24,675 bases of DNA from a virus, in IMG/VR virus record IMGVR_UViG_3300030101_003780, positions 3,015 through 27,689 of that record; one strand, 5' to 3'. The first letter of the stretch is position 1. Every line of letters starts with the position of its first letter. Of the stretch, positions 1 to 6,791 are shown piece after piece. A program made the position numbers and the translations under genes. Under the pieces are notes generated by a model. That model had not been told where the DNA came from and searched no databases. It saw only the letters and a list, made by a program, of their open reading frames with translations.

Positions 1-1
1 T

Positions 2-379
2 GAGGCAATTGCACTAATCCATGATCTGCACCCAAATGACATCCTGACAAGAGAAGAGACAAACAGACTCCTTGTCTTTCACGGATTCCCCAAAATGAAT
101 CAAGGCAACTGGACACACGCAGTTGACCAAGGACTCATCACAAGGTTGTCCATCAGGAGGTTCTCAAGAAAGCATCCCAAAGGTGTGTCCCTCTTTGCCT
201 CCAATAGCACAGGCAAGAAACTGAACCTCCTTGCAAAGAGAGAGATCAGGTGGGCACTCTCCTCAAAGTATTCACACAAAGGTCTCATGACTCCTGAGGA
301 CAAATTCCAATGGATCAAGGACTTTGCCAACACGCTCTCACAGAGAGGTCATGATCACTTTCTCAATGATGAACACTGA
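2..379 (+). CDS. Hypothetical protein, 5'-truncated at window edge
   Basis: The reading frame is open from base 2, so the methionine at base 95 is probably internal and the gene begins before the window. The stretch upstream of that methionine (for example LTREETNRLLVFHGFP) reads as ordinary protein and has the same character as the rest. I do not recognise the family. The visible 125 residues are basic and mostly helical-looking, with no signal peptide, membrane segment or clear catalytic motif. The stop codon overlaps the start of the DnaA-like gene in a TGATG arrangement, so it belongs to the same plus-strand early operon as the replication genes. Position suggests a DNA metabolism role, but this is inference only. 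Confidence 0.65.
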   Translation, partial: EAIALIHDLHPNDILTREETNRLLVFHGFPKMNQGNWTHAVDQGLITRLSIRRFSRKHPKGVSLFASNSTGKKLNLLAKREIRWALSSKYSHKGLMTPEDKFQWIKDFANTLSQRGHDHFLNDEH

Positions 380-768
380 TGGGAAGTGTGTTCCTATATG
401 CTCAACCACCTGAACAGAACTCCTTTGCACATTACATGAGGACAGTCTGTGAAGAGGCAGGGATCTCCCTTGACCTTGTATGTGGTCCAACACGCAGACA
501 GGATGTGACTGACATGAGACACGTCCTGATGTGTGTGGGCACTCGTGAATATGGTCTTCCCTCTGAGGTTGTTGCACAGATGATGAGAAGGGACCGCACC
601 TGTTGCATCCACGCAGTCAAAAGGATCAGAGGCATCTGTCTTGACCCTTTTGCATTGAACTCTTACAAGCATTTGCAATCATGTCTCCACGTTGCGGATG
701 ATGTTTTTTTTGATGAGTGGGGACATCATTTCAAAACAATATCTAAATGGCTTACAGTGAAAAAATAA
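379..768 (+). CDS. Stand-alone DnaA domain IV-like DNA-binding protein
   Basis: This 129-residue protein has a central segment (about residues 42-84) that follows the DnaA domain IV pattern: a helix ending RHVLMCV, a GLPSEVVAQMM helix, then RRDRTCCIHAVKRI, which matches the DnaA signature GRDHTTVxHAxxKI. In DnaA this helix-turn-helix binds DnaA boxes. The AAA+ domain of DnaA is absent, so the protein cannot be an initiator ATPase by itself. In front of a helicase gene, a role in origin recognition or transcription control of the phage is plausible. The ATG overlaps the previous stop by one base. An eight-T run at about 707-714 lies inside the gene. DNA-binding fold fairly sure; function inferred. 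Confidence 0.6.
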   Translation: MGSVFLYAQPPEQNSFAHYMRTVCEEAGISLDLVCGPTRRQDVTDMRHVLMCVGTREYGLPSEVVAQMMRRDRTCCIHAVKRIRGICLDPFALNSYKHLQSCLHVADDVFFDEWGHHFKTISKWLTVKK

Positions 769-1043
769 CCTTTGAGATTAACCTTGACAAGGTTGACAAG
801 AATGCAGTCAGATCTGCATCCAATGGAACATGGTTGAAGATGACTATTGTCCCAACTCCTGACAACAAATACAATGAGTATCTCATCAGTCAATATGTGA
901 AAGGAGGACAGGGAGAGATCCTTGGGAATGGCAATGACCTCAACACTGTTCTCAGCAAGATCAGTGGTGGTGGAGGTTCTCAACCTGTGCCAACATCAAT
1001 GCAGTGGGAAGGCAAGAAGGGTGATGAGCCTTTGCCCTTCTAA
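747..1043 (+). CDS. Small protein with SSB-like acidic tail
   Basis: The 98-residue product has an N-terminal part (about 1-68) with alternating strand-like segments (KITFEINLDKVD, GTWLKMTIVPTPD, NEYLISQYV), then a flexible glycine-rich linker (SGGGGSQPVP) and a C-terminal tip GDEPLPF. That layout, a compact domain, a glycine linker and an acidic tip ending in Pro-Phe, is typical of bacterial single-stranded DNA-binding proteins, whose tip recruits partner proteins. The body does not show a clear SSB OB-fold signature, so this is a putative ssDNA-binding or replication accessory protein. It overlaps the DnaA-like gene by 22 bases and lies before the helicase, separated by a hairpin. Confidence 0.5.
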   Translation: MAYSEKITFEINLDKVDKNAVRSASNGTWLKMTIVPTPDNKYNEYLISQYVKGGQGEILGNGNDLNTVLSKISGGGGSQPVPTSMQWEGKKGDEPLPF

Positions 1044-1072
1044 TCAGTCCAATTAATTCAATCATTTATGAC

Positions 1073-1102
1073 AGGGCAGTTGCAACTGGTGACTGCCCTT
1101 TT
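1073..1102 (+). terminator. Hairpin with short T run after the SSB-like gene
   Basis: AGGGCAGT (1073-1080) pairs perfectly with ACTGCCCT (1092-1099) around an 11-base loop, and is followed by four T. It sits in the 75-base gap between the SSB-like gene and the helicase. It could be a weak intrinsic terminator or attenuator lowering expression of the downstream genes; the short T run makes full termination uncertain. Confidence 0.5.
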
Positions 1103-1118
1103 GAACGCCTGAAAAAAT

Positions 1119-2099
1119 ATGAGCACCCCTTTGATCCCAGTCAAAACATCATCAACCAATGTGATCCCAATCTTCAAACCATCAGAGAGAGCCTTTGATG
1201 TGGACCTTGTCAGGAAAAACACAGTGAAAGGTGGAGTGTCCACAGGGTTTGATTCCCTTGACCCATACTTCACAGTGAAGAAAGGGTTTCCCCTGTTCAT
1301 TGCAGGTGCACCCCATCATGGGAAGTCCCAATTTGTCAAGCAACTTCTTGTGAACCTGTCCAAGTTGCACGGATATGTTCACGCTGTTTATATGGGTGAG
1401 GAGGGATCAATGGATGACATTGTCTTGGAACTTGCTGAGATATACACTGGAAGGAAGGTCCTTCTCCATGATGACAGAGGGAACATCCAACAGGACATCC
1501 TGAATGATGAAGAGTTTGATCAGGTCTTCAAATGGATTGACCGCCACTTCTTTATCATATCCCCTGATCATGCAGGGATTGACTCCTTTGATGTGGACAT
1601 GTTCTATCAATGGGTGAGTGCATATGAGGAGCAACATGATGTGAAGTTTGACACCACAGTCATTGATCCTTGGAATGATCTTCAGTTGGATCTGCACACG
1701 AAGGGAGGCAGGGAGGACTTGTTTCTTGCAGATGCTCTCAAGAAGGTCAGGGACCAATCAAGAAAGCATCACAGATGTGACATCATCACCACACACATTG
1801 CCAATCCTCATGCAAGGTTCAGGACAGACCGTGGGGTCTCTTATTCACCCCCTGCAGATCCTCATTCTTGGGCAGGAGGTCAGACATGGCACAGACGTGC
1901 ATTCACCATGCTCCTTGTCTATAGACCACCCAGTCCTGACACCTTAAAGATTGGGAGATGGAGTGTTGACACCACCCTTGGTGAGACTTGGTTGTTGATC
2001 CAAAAGTCCAAACCAAAGGGAGTTGGAAAATTGGGGAAGGTCACTCTCTTCTATTGCAAGAAGACAAACACCTATAAAGAGGAGGTCCTGAATGACTAA
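1119..2099 (+). CDS. Twinkle/DnaB-type (SF4) replicative helicase domain protein
   Basis: The protein (326 residues) is a RecA-fold ATPase that should unwind DNA at the phage replication fork. It starts its core with STGFDSLDPYF (41-51), the usual lead-in of DnaB/Twinkle domains. The Walker A motif is GAPHHGKS (63-70), the region around GEEGS (93-97) fits the catalytic glutamate motif, Walker B is TTVIDPWNDL (179-188) with D183, and THIANP (225-230) fits the sensor histidine motif. The phrase IDPWN resembles the IDPYN of Twinkle-like helicases. No primase or DnaB N-terminal domain is present, so priming must come from another protein. It overlaps the next gene by 8 bases. No clear Shine-Dalgarno precedes the ATG. 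Confidence 0.85.
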   Translation: MSTPLIPVKTSSTNVIPIFKPSERAFDVDLVRKNTVKGGVSTGFDSLDPYFTVKKGFPLFIAGAPHHGKSQFVKQLLVNLSKLHGYVHAVYMGEEGSMDDIVLELAEIYTGRKVLLHDDRGNIQQDILNDEEFDQVFKWIDRHFFIISPDHAGIDSFDVDMFYQWVSAYEEQHDVKFDTTVIDPWNDLQLDLHTKGGREDLFLADALKKVRDQSRKHHRCDIITTHIANPHARFRTDRGVSYSPPADPHSWAGGQTWHRRAFTMLLVYRPPSPDTLKIGRWSVDTTLGETWLLIQKSKPKGVGKLGKVTLFYCKKTNTYKEEVLND

Positions 2100-2469
2100 A
2101 GGGATGAAGGTGGGGAGGACTCACCAAACGCAGGAATGGAGTCCACTGGACCTGATTCTGCTCAGATGCAATCTTGATGCAGGGAGGTTCAGATTGGAGA
2201 ACAGACTTGAAGAGGTCAAACAATCAGGAGAGACAGTGGATGATTCACAACTCAAAAACACTCAGGACCTGATTGAGACATTGACACAAGCAATGATTTG
2301 CCTCCATGACTTAGAGTCACAGAGAAACATTGCAAACCACAACTCCATGATTGAAAGAGCATCACACATCAAGACCATGCTCAGACTTGAGGAATCACAG
2401 GAGAAAATTCAGAAACTACAAACAGAGGGAGAGAACCTCAGGACCTCCCTGCAAAGATTCATGCGATGA
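2092..2469 (+). CDS. Hypothetical coiled-coil protein
   Basis: I do not recognise this 125-residue protein. It is highly charged and helical, with two long heptad-like stretches (about residues 30-65 and 85-122, including LRLEESQEKIQKLQTEGENL), so it probably forms a coiled coil. There is no membrane segment. The start overlaps the helicase stop by 8 bases and its own stop overlaps the next start by 4 bases (ATGCGATGA region), so it is translated as part of the same operon. A helicase accessory or loader function would fit the position but nothing in the sequence proves it. Confidence 0.6.
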   Translation: MTKGMKVGRTHQTQEWSPLDLILLRCNLDAGRFRLENRLEEVKQSGETVDDSQLKNTQDLIETLTQAMICLHDLESQRNIANHNSMIERASHIKTMLRLEESQEKIQKLQTEGENLRTSLQRFMR

Positions 2470-2858
2470 AACTTAATGACACGGAAAAAGCAACCATGAG
2501 AAGTCTGTTCACAGACAATGGACTGACAAAGGATGACATCTTCATTCACAAGCAGTTCACCATCATAAAGAGAACAGGGATTGAAAAAATCCAAGCAACA
2601 CAACAGATCACCGTTGAGTTTGAGATCATCAAGTGTGATCCTGACTTTGTGGTCATGAAGGCATATGCTTTCAAGACACATGATGATGGGACTGAGCACC
2701 GCATTGAGACCTTCGGATCTGCAACACCTCAGAACTGTGTGTCAAAGCACCTTGTGGAAATGGCAGAAAAGAGATCACTGTCACGTGCAATCCTGAAAGT
2801 CACCAATCTATATGAACATGGAGTCTTTGGTGAGGATGAAGATGTTCAAGGTGAGTGA
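2466..2858 (+). CDS. Conserved-looking phage protein, possible recombination/ssDNA accessory
   Basis: The 130-residue product has a strand-rich centre (QQITVEFEIIKCDPDFVVMKAYAF, about 45-68) followed by the segment HLVEMAEKRSLSRAILKVTNL (about 95-115). The MAEKRxxSRAIL phrase recalls a group of phage and mobile-element proteins that is often left unnamed and lies near replication or recombination genes. I cannot assign a catalytic motif. The C-terminus is acidic (FGEDEDVQGE). It overlaps the previous gene by 4 bases and the next one by at least 17. Single-strand annealing or ssDNA binding is a guess from location and helix-plus-strand layout. Confidence 0.55.
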   Translation: MKLNDTEKATMRSLFTDNGLTKDDIFIHKQFTIIKRTGIEKIQATQQITVEFEIIKCDPDFVVMKAYAFKTHDDGTEHRIETFGSATPQNCVSKHLVEMAEKRSLSRAILKVTNLYEHGVFGEDEDVQGE

Positions 2859-3126
2859 TTGGATTGATGATCACTTTGATGAACTTGAGAGACGTGTGCC
2901 TGATCGCACACGTTTTCTCTTGGAGGACACTTTGAATGACATCTACATTGAGGATGAGATGGAGATCCACCAATTCATGTGCAGGATCTTTGACCCTGAT
3001 CTCACTCCTGAAGGTGTGACAGATCTCTTCAGGGAGTTCAATGAGAGACGTGCTCCTGTCCGTGATCAATATGCTCCAAGACAAAAGGACCTCCGTGACT
3101 GGATCAGGAGTTTCTGTCTTGATTGA
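2842..3126 (+). CDS. Hypothetical acidic protein, last gene of the early operon
   Basis: The ATG at 2842 is chosen because GAGG lies six bases upstream; a start at 2812 would add ten residues (MNMESLVRMK) but lacks such a site and lengthens the overlap with the previous gene. The product is about 94 residues, rich in Asp, Glu and Arg, and predicted helical, with no motif I recognise. It ends in WIRSFCLD. Its 3' end overlaps the 3' end of the convergent integrase gene by 23 bases, which makes it the last gene of the plus-strand replication block. Confidence 0.6.
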   Translation: MFKVSDWIDDHFDELERRVPDRTRFLLEDTLNDIYIEDEMEIHQFMCRIFDPDLTPEGVTDLFREFNERRAPVRDQYAPRQKDLRDWIRSFCLD

Positions 3127-4477
3127 TAGCCTTCAGCAGTTGCATCCCTGCAACCTTGCTCATCTCCTCCTGAGTCATGTCAAGATATTTCAGGAACGCT
3201 CCCTCACTATTGTGACCAGTCAATGACATGAGTGCACCATTGGACAGGATGCCTCTCTTGTAGATGTTTGTTGCAAAGGTTCTCCTTGCAGTGTGATTGG
3301 ACACTAATTCATGCAAGGGCACACGTTGAATCTTTCCCCCATCAGACATCTTGGTTGAGACCTTGTCAATCTTCCTGTCCAGTCCTGCAATCTTGCATGC
3401 CTCTTTGATCTTTGTGTTCATCTGTTGTTCTGCACTCACCTCAGGGATGTTCCCTTTCCACTTGGTGATCACCTGACACAGTTCAGGGAGCACTGGGAGT
3501 GTGACTTGGGTCTTGGTCTTTGACTGAGTGAATGTCAGGAACTCAGGACACTTGTCTCCTGATTGCTTCCATGCATCCCTGATGATCTCAGGCATCCTTT
3601 TGAGGTCAGAGATCCTCACCCCTGTCCAACAGGCAATGATAAAGTGATCCCTGCATTTGGTCAGAGCAGTCTTCTCTCCTCCATACTTCCCACGCCCTGA
3701 GAAGTCATGTCTCCACAGGATCTCCAATTCATCCTCTGTGAGTGTTGGTTTCCTGACCTTGATCTCCTTTGGGATAAATGCTTTTGTTTGGAAGGATTTA
3801 TTCTCATGGACGTTCCTCAGATATGACTCTTTCATCCATGTCTTCAGGACCGCCTGATCTTTTGCAATGGTGTTCACACCCAATCCCTGATCACCTCTGA
3901 ACTTCTTGAAGGCTTCAAGGAACTTTGCATCCACATCTTCAAACCTGATCTCCCTTCCCCACACCTTGACCGCAAATGTGTCCAGTTGATCCTTCACTGT
4001 CCTGTATTTCTGAACCGTTCTCTCATTGATGGGAAGTCCCATCTGATTGGTCCTCTTTCCTTCCTCAGTCTCTTGGATGAACTCCTTGACCCATTGATTG
4101 AAAGTCAGGGATGCCTCAGAGATTCCTTCCTTCCTTGATTGCATCCTGTTGACTGCATCCTTGAAGGACAGGGGTGTGATCTCAACACCCTGCACTGTCA
4201 TCAATGCAAAGATCTTGCTGACGTTGTTTGTGAAGTCAGTGAGTTGATCCTGCAACCCAACACAGATTGGATTGATTGGTCTCACTTTTTGTTTCTTCGA
4301 GTCCCATGCTTTGGTGGGAACACTGATCCCTGTTGAGATCTTGACTCTCTTTTTGTCAATGAAGGTGTGCAACTGGACTGCAGATGTCTCTTTGGATGGT
4401 GAGTGAAGGTGGAGTTTGAAGTTCATCAGAGTGTGGGGGACGTTTTGGGGGACGTTTTGGGATGTTTTTAAAACCAC
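3104..4477 (-). CDS. int: Tyrosine recombinase / phage integrase
   Basis: This enzyme catalyses site-specific integration and excision of the phage. In the 457-residue frame the N-terminal part (about 18-75) looks like an arm-DNA-binding domain of the type common in Bacteroidota integrases, residues 120-225 are the SAM-like core-binding domain, and 240-440 the catalytic domain. Catalytic residues are visible: R288 in TGVRIS, a lysine in QSKTKTQ (about 320-322), H395 and R398 in HTARRT, H422 in TGH, and the nucleophile Y431 in LKYLDM. The longest frame begins at GTG 4477, but ATG 4426 (MNFKLHLH) is a credible start: the 17 extra residues are mostly encoded by the tandem repeat at 4435-4470. 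The gene lies directly beside the attP-like region, as expected. Confidence 0.95.
   Translation of the reverse strand: MVLKTSQNVPQNVPHTLMNFKLHLHSPSKETSAVQLHTFIDKKRVKISTGISVPTKAWDSKKQKVRPINPICVGLQDQLTDFTNNVSKIFALMTVQGVEITPLSFKDAVNRMQSRKEGISEASLTFNQWVKEFIQETEEGKRTNQMGLPINERTVQKYRTVKDQLDTFAVKVWGREIRFEDVDAKFLEAFKKFRGDQGLGVNTIAKDQAVLKTWMKESYLRNVHENKSFQTKAFIPKEIKVRKPTLTEDELEILWRHDFSGRGKYGGEKTALTKCRDHFIIACWTGVRISDLKRMPEIIRDAWKQSGDKCPEFLTFTQSKTKTQVTLPVLPELCQVITKWKGNIPEVSAEQQMNTKIKEACKIAGLDRKIDKVSTKMSDGGKIQRVPLHELVSNHTARRTFATNIYKRGILSNGALMSLTGHNSEGAFLKYLDMTQEEMSKVAGMQLLKAINQDRNS
4435..4470. repeat. Tandem 12-base repeats, left arm of attP (putative integrase arm sites)
   Basis: Two exact copies of GGGGGACGTTTT lie head to tail (4435-4446, 4447-4458) followed by a degenerate third (GGGATGTTTTTA, 4459-4470). 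Related copies in the same orientation occur about 200 bases away at 4666-4689, on the other side of the tRNA-like core. Paired clusters of short direct repeats on both sides of a core are characteristic of integrase arm-type sites. They overlap the 5' end of the long integrase frame. Confidence 0.7.
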
Positions 4478-4548
4478 ACAAGGTGCAATCCTTTCCTTCT
4501 TTTTCCAAATTCTGCATCATAATTCACAGTGTTCATGGGGGATTGCAC

Positions 4549-4583
4549 AAAAAAACCCCCGTGAATGCTGAGATCCACGGAGG
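4549..4583 (-). terminator. Intrinsic terminator next to the tRNA-like remnant
   Basis: On the minus strand an 8-bp GC-rich stem (CCTCCGTG pairing with CACGGGGG, one G-T pair, 12-base loop) is followed by seven T. It lies just downstream of the tRNA-like 3' end on the same strand and upstream of the integrase, so it cannot serve a phage gene reading into it within this window. The likely explanation is that it was copied from the host together with the tRNA 3' end, so that integration restores both. It would also insulate integrase from read-through. Confidence 0.75.
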
Positions 4584-4587
4584 TTGA

Positions 4588-4640
4588 CTTGTAGCCCGTA
4601 GGGGAATCGAAACCCACTCCTGAACCACCTGACTTCATTG
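4588..4640 (-). other. Putative attP core derived from a host tRNA 3' end
   Basis: Read on the minus strand, 4591-4612 gives TTTCGATTCCCCTACGGGCT plus AC, which looks like a T-loop (TTCGATT), the 3' half of a T-stem and a 7-base acceptor strand ending in a discriminator A, without CCA. The 5' half of the T-stem (GTGGG) no longer pairs well and no 5' half of a tRNA is present, so this is a fragment rather than a gene. It sits next to the integrase and between two groups of arm-like repeats. I cannot name the tRNA. The exact crossover point is unknown. Confidence 0.65.
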
Positions 4641-4665
4641 ACAATTCACACATTGTTCACACCTT

Positions 4666-4689
4666 GGGGGACGTTTCAGGGGACGTTGA
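4666..4689. repeat. Tandem repeats, right arm of attP (putative integrase arm sites)
   Basis: GGGGGACGTTTC (4666-4677) is followed at a 12-base period by AGGGGACGTTGA (4678-4689). Both match the GGGGGACGTTTT repeats at 4435-4458 in the same orientation. The group ends only three bases before the palindrome at 4693-4705, so integrase binding here could affect the promoter-like element of the holin operon. Confidence 0.7.
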
Positions 4690-4692
4690 ATC

Positions 4693-4705
4693 TTGACAGT
4701 GTCAA
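4693..4705 (+). promoter_or_regulatory. Palindromic regulatory site 1, upstream of the holin operon
   Basis: TTGACAGTGTCAA is a 5-3-5 palindrome within the longer shared string CTTGACAGTGTCAACC, found identically upstream of the portal gene and of the gene before the tail tube gene. Here it points toward the holin gene and lies 38 bases before its ATG. It contains a TTGACA-like -35 hexamer but I see no good -10 at normal spacing, so an activator- or repressor-binding site, or a phage-specific promoter, is likely. Confidence 0.7.
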
Positions 4706-4743
4706 CCCTATTCCATGCAGTGATTTCTTGATTTGTCTTAAAC

Positions 4744-5199
4744 ATGGACAGACCAAAGAAAAAACTGAAGGACACAAAGGTGGGAAAGTGGTTGAATGAC
4801 AAGACCCCAAAAGTGTTTGATGTAGTTGCTGACCTCCTCCCTGAAAAGGGAGTCCTTGGAATTGTCAAGAATCTCATTGACCAAGATCCTGACATCACTC
4901 ATGATGAGAGAATGGAACTTGAGAGACTGATCCAGTCAGAAAGGACTGCACAAGATCAGGAGATCTCCAAGAGATGGCAATCTGACAATGACTCAAACTC
5001 ATGGCTTGCCAAACACACAAGACCTGTGATCGTGCTCTCCCTTGTGGGTGCACTCTTCATTTTCATCATCCTTGACTCCTTTGACATTGCGTTTGAAGTG
5101 AGAGATGCATGGGTCTCACTTTATGAGGTCCTGATCATCACTGCAGTTGGTGGATATTTCACTCTGAGGTCTGTGTTCGATAAAAGACACAAACCATGA
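4744..5199 (+). CDS. Holin of the GTA_holin_3TM type
   Basis: Holins make the membrane lesion that releases the endolysin. This 151-residue protein has a soluble, charged N-terminal half (1-90) with RWQSDNDSNSWLAKHTRP (77-94), and a C-terminal half with hydrophobic segments at about 94-112 and 126-143, ending LRSVFDKRHKP. The order (charged helix, a Trp-containing turn, RP at the first membrane segment, then Y-F-x-LRS at the end of the last) agrees with the holin family found in gene transfer agents and many phages. It is the first gene after regulatory site 1. The stop overlaps the next start as ATGA. The endolysin is on the opposite strand about 1.6 kb away. Confidence 0.75.
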   Translation: MDRPKKKLKDTKVGKWLNDKTPKVFDVVADLLPEKGVLGIVKNLIDQDPDITHDERMELERLIQSERTAQDQEISKRWQSDNDSNSWLAKHTRPVIVLSLVGALFIFIILDSFDIAFEVRDAWVSLYEVLIITAVGGYFTLRSVFDKRHKP

Positions 5200-6212
5200 G
5201 CAAGAGAAAACTGTCCCCTGCGTGGGCATATGTTCAGCAGGAGTTGAGCAGATTCCCCAACACACCATCCCTGACCCTTGCAAAGAAGATCATGAAGGAT
5301 GCTCCTGAACTCTTCACCACAGTTGAACAGGCAAGGAGTGCCATCAGATACTTTCGAGGATCTCAAGGGAAGAAATCAAAGAAACAACTTGACACAAAGT
5401 TTGCAAGACCTTTTGATCCTTCCATGTTGAATCCGTTTGGTCTTCCTGAGACTGATGAGGTTGAGTTCCTTCCTTTCATCCTTCCTGAGGAGTGCACAAA
5501 AATTATCTTCCTTTCAGACATCCACATCCCCTATCACAATATAAGTGCTCTCACCACTGCACTGGACAAAGGGATCAGAGAGAGAGTTGACACGGTCTTC
5601 ATTGGTGGTGACTTCTTGGACTTCTATTCCCTATCATCCTTTGAGAGAGATCCACGTAGGAGATCATTCAGTGATGAACTCAAGACAGGTAAAGAGGTCC
5701 TGAAGATCATCAGGAGAGAGTTCCCTGAGGCAGAGATCTTCTATCAGATCGGGAACCATGAGGAGAGGTTTGAGAGATACATGAGAATCAAGGCTCCTGA
5801 ACTGTTGGATGTTGATGAGTTTAGGATTGACAGACTCCTTGAGTTTGACAAGTTGGACATCACCCTGATCAGTGGGAAAAGAATTGCAAAGGCAGGGAAC
5901 CTCAGCATCCTGCACGGTCATGAGTTTGGACGTGGTGGAGCATCATCAACAGTCAATCCTGCTCGTGGTCTTTACAACAAAGCAAAGGCAAGTGCAATCT
6001 GTGGACACCATCATCAGACTTCAGAAAATACTGAGAGAGACATTCATGGCAATCTGATCACCACATGGTCATCAGGATGCTTGTGTGAACTCTCACCTGA
6101 TTACATGCCCATCAACAGATGGAATCATGGATTTGCAATCATTCACATTGACCACCAGACTGGATGGTTCAAAGTTGACAATCACCGCATCATTGATGGT
6201 GAACTAATCTAA
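5196..6212 (+). CDS. Calcineurin-like metallophosphoesterase
   Basis: The 338-residue protein carries the full motif set of the two-metal phosphoesterase fold: SDIHIPYHN (D108, H110), IGGDFLDF (D139), IGNHEER (N187, H188), LHGHEFG (H240) and CGHHHQ (H271, H273). About 95 N-terminal residues precede the catalytic fold and include a helical stretch (LAKKIMKDAPELFTTVEQA) and a basic segment GSQGKKSKK that could bind nucleic acid. The substrate cannot be told from sequence; phage relatives are suspected of acting on nucleic acid or nucleotides. It is coupled to the holin gene by an ATGA overlap, an unusual partner for a lysis gene. Confidence 0.88.
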   Translation: MSKRKLSPAWAYVQQELSRFPNTPSLTLAKKIMKDAPELFTTVEQARSAIRYFRGSQGKKSKKQLDTKFARPFDPSMLNPFGLPETDEVEFLPFILPEECTKIIFLSDIHIPYHNISALTTALDKGIRERVDTVFIGGDFLDFYSLSSFERDPRRRSFSDELKTGKEVLKIIRREFPEAEIFYQIGNHEERFERYMRIKAPELLDVDEFRIDRLLEFDKLDITLISGKRIAKAGNLSILHGHEFGRGGASSTVNPARGLYNKAKASAICGHHHQTSENTERDIHGNLITTWSSGCLCELSPDYMPINRWNHGFAIIHIDHQTGWFKVDNHRIIDGELI

Positions 6213-6224
6213 AAACAAGAAAAA

Positions 6225-6386
6225 ATGACAGACTTTATCACTCAAAACTGGGGAGAGTTACTCCTTGCACTCATGGCATTCATCAAGATTGTTGTGAATC
6301 TGACACCAACTGAAAAGGACAACAAGGTCTTTGCATGGTTTGATGTCCTGATCAATGCAATCATCTCAGACCGCAGAAAGGGATAA
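6225..6386 (+). CDS. 53-residue membrane protein
   Basis: A short frame starting at ATG 6225, twelve bases after the phosphoesterase stop, encodes 53 residues: a single hydrophobic helix at about 8-26 (ELLLALMAFIKIVVNL), then TPTEKDNKV, a second amphipathic helix and a basic end ISDRRKG. The arrangement, one N-terminal membrane helix followed by a LTPTxKDxK phrase, is one I associate with small unnamed proteins in phage lysis regions. A role as antiholin, second holin or other lysis helper is inference. It ends in a 21-base convergent overlap with the VRR-NUC gene. Confidence 0.7.
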   Translation: MTDFITQNWGELLLALMAFIKIVVNLTPTEKDNKVFAWFDVLINAIISDRRKG

Positions 6387-6791
6387 ATAATCCTCAAGGA
6401 TCTGCACTGCATGATCAAAACCTTTTGCAATGGTGGACAGGTAGGATCTCTCTGAGAGGTCTTCTTTCCATTGTTTTTGATGTTTGGACACAACACCTCC
6501 CTTCTCTCTTTTCATCTCAATGCTGAGTCCGTGAAAGGGTCCTCTTGGTTCATAAATGAACACATCAGGGAATCCTCTTTTATATCCACTCGCCTTGAGT
6601 CTCTTTGCCTCAGTGATGGATGTCCTTGCTCCTCCTGCAGATGCACTCCAAAGGATCTCAGGATGTTTGGTGTCAATGTATTCTGTGAGCCGTTTCTGAT
6701 GTTCAAACTCCGATCCCTGACCGTGTCTGTTGGTGGATGATTTGATTCTCCTCCTCCTGCTCAATCTCTTTGTGTGAATGTATGTCCCCAC
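6366..6791 (-). CDS. VRR-NUC domain nuclease
   Basis: The 141-residue product belongs to the PD-(D/E)XK superfamily. After a very basic N-terminus (KRLSRRRRIKSS), the core shows GYKRGFPDVFIYEPRG (about 69-84) with the catalytic Asp of the PD motif, then LSIEMKREKGGVVSKHQKQW (about 88-107) with the E-x-K pair, and finally AKGFDHAVQILEDYL. This GxPD ... ExK ... Q ... A layout is typical of VRR-NUC proteins, which cut branched or other structured DNA and appear in many phages. Function here may be Holliday-junction or replication-intermediate processing before packaging. It overlaps the amidase gene by 31 bases, is last in the minus-strand late transcript, and converges with the plus-strand block. 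Confidence 0.85.
   Translation of the reverse strand: MGTYIHTKRLSRRRRIKSSTNRHGQGSEFEHQKRLTEYIDTKHPEILWSASAGGARTSITEAKRLKASGYKRGFPDVFIYEPRGPFHGLSIEMKREKGGVVSKHQKQWKEDLSERSYLSTIAKGFDHAVQILEDYLSLSAV

Noticed and set aside
4468-4653. A 61-residue minus-strand frame upstream of the integrase, a possible excisionase
   Set aside because: It runs through the tRNA-like core and the terminator hairpin, has low complexity in its Gly/Ser part and no helix-turn-helix pattern.
4588-4665. A complete tRNA gene on the minus strand
   Set aside because: Only the T-loop and acceptor 3' side are recognisable; no matching 5' acceptor strand, D-arm or anticodon arm is found upstream.
4693-4743. Standard sigma-70 promoter using TTGACA as -35
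   Set aside because: No acceptable -10 hexamer is found 16-18 bases downstream in any of the copies, and the element is a full palindrome; kept as a regulatory site instead.
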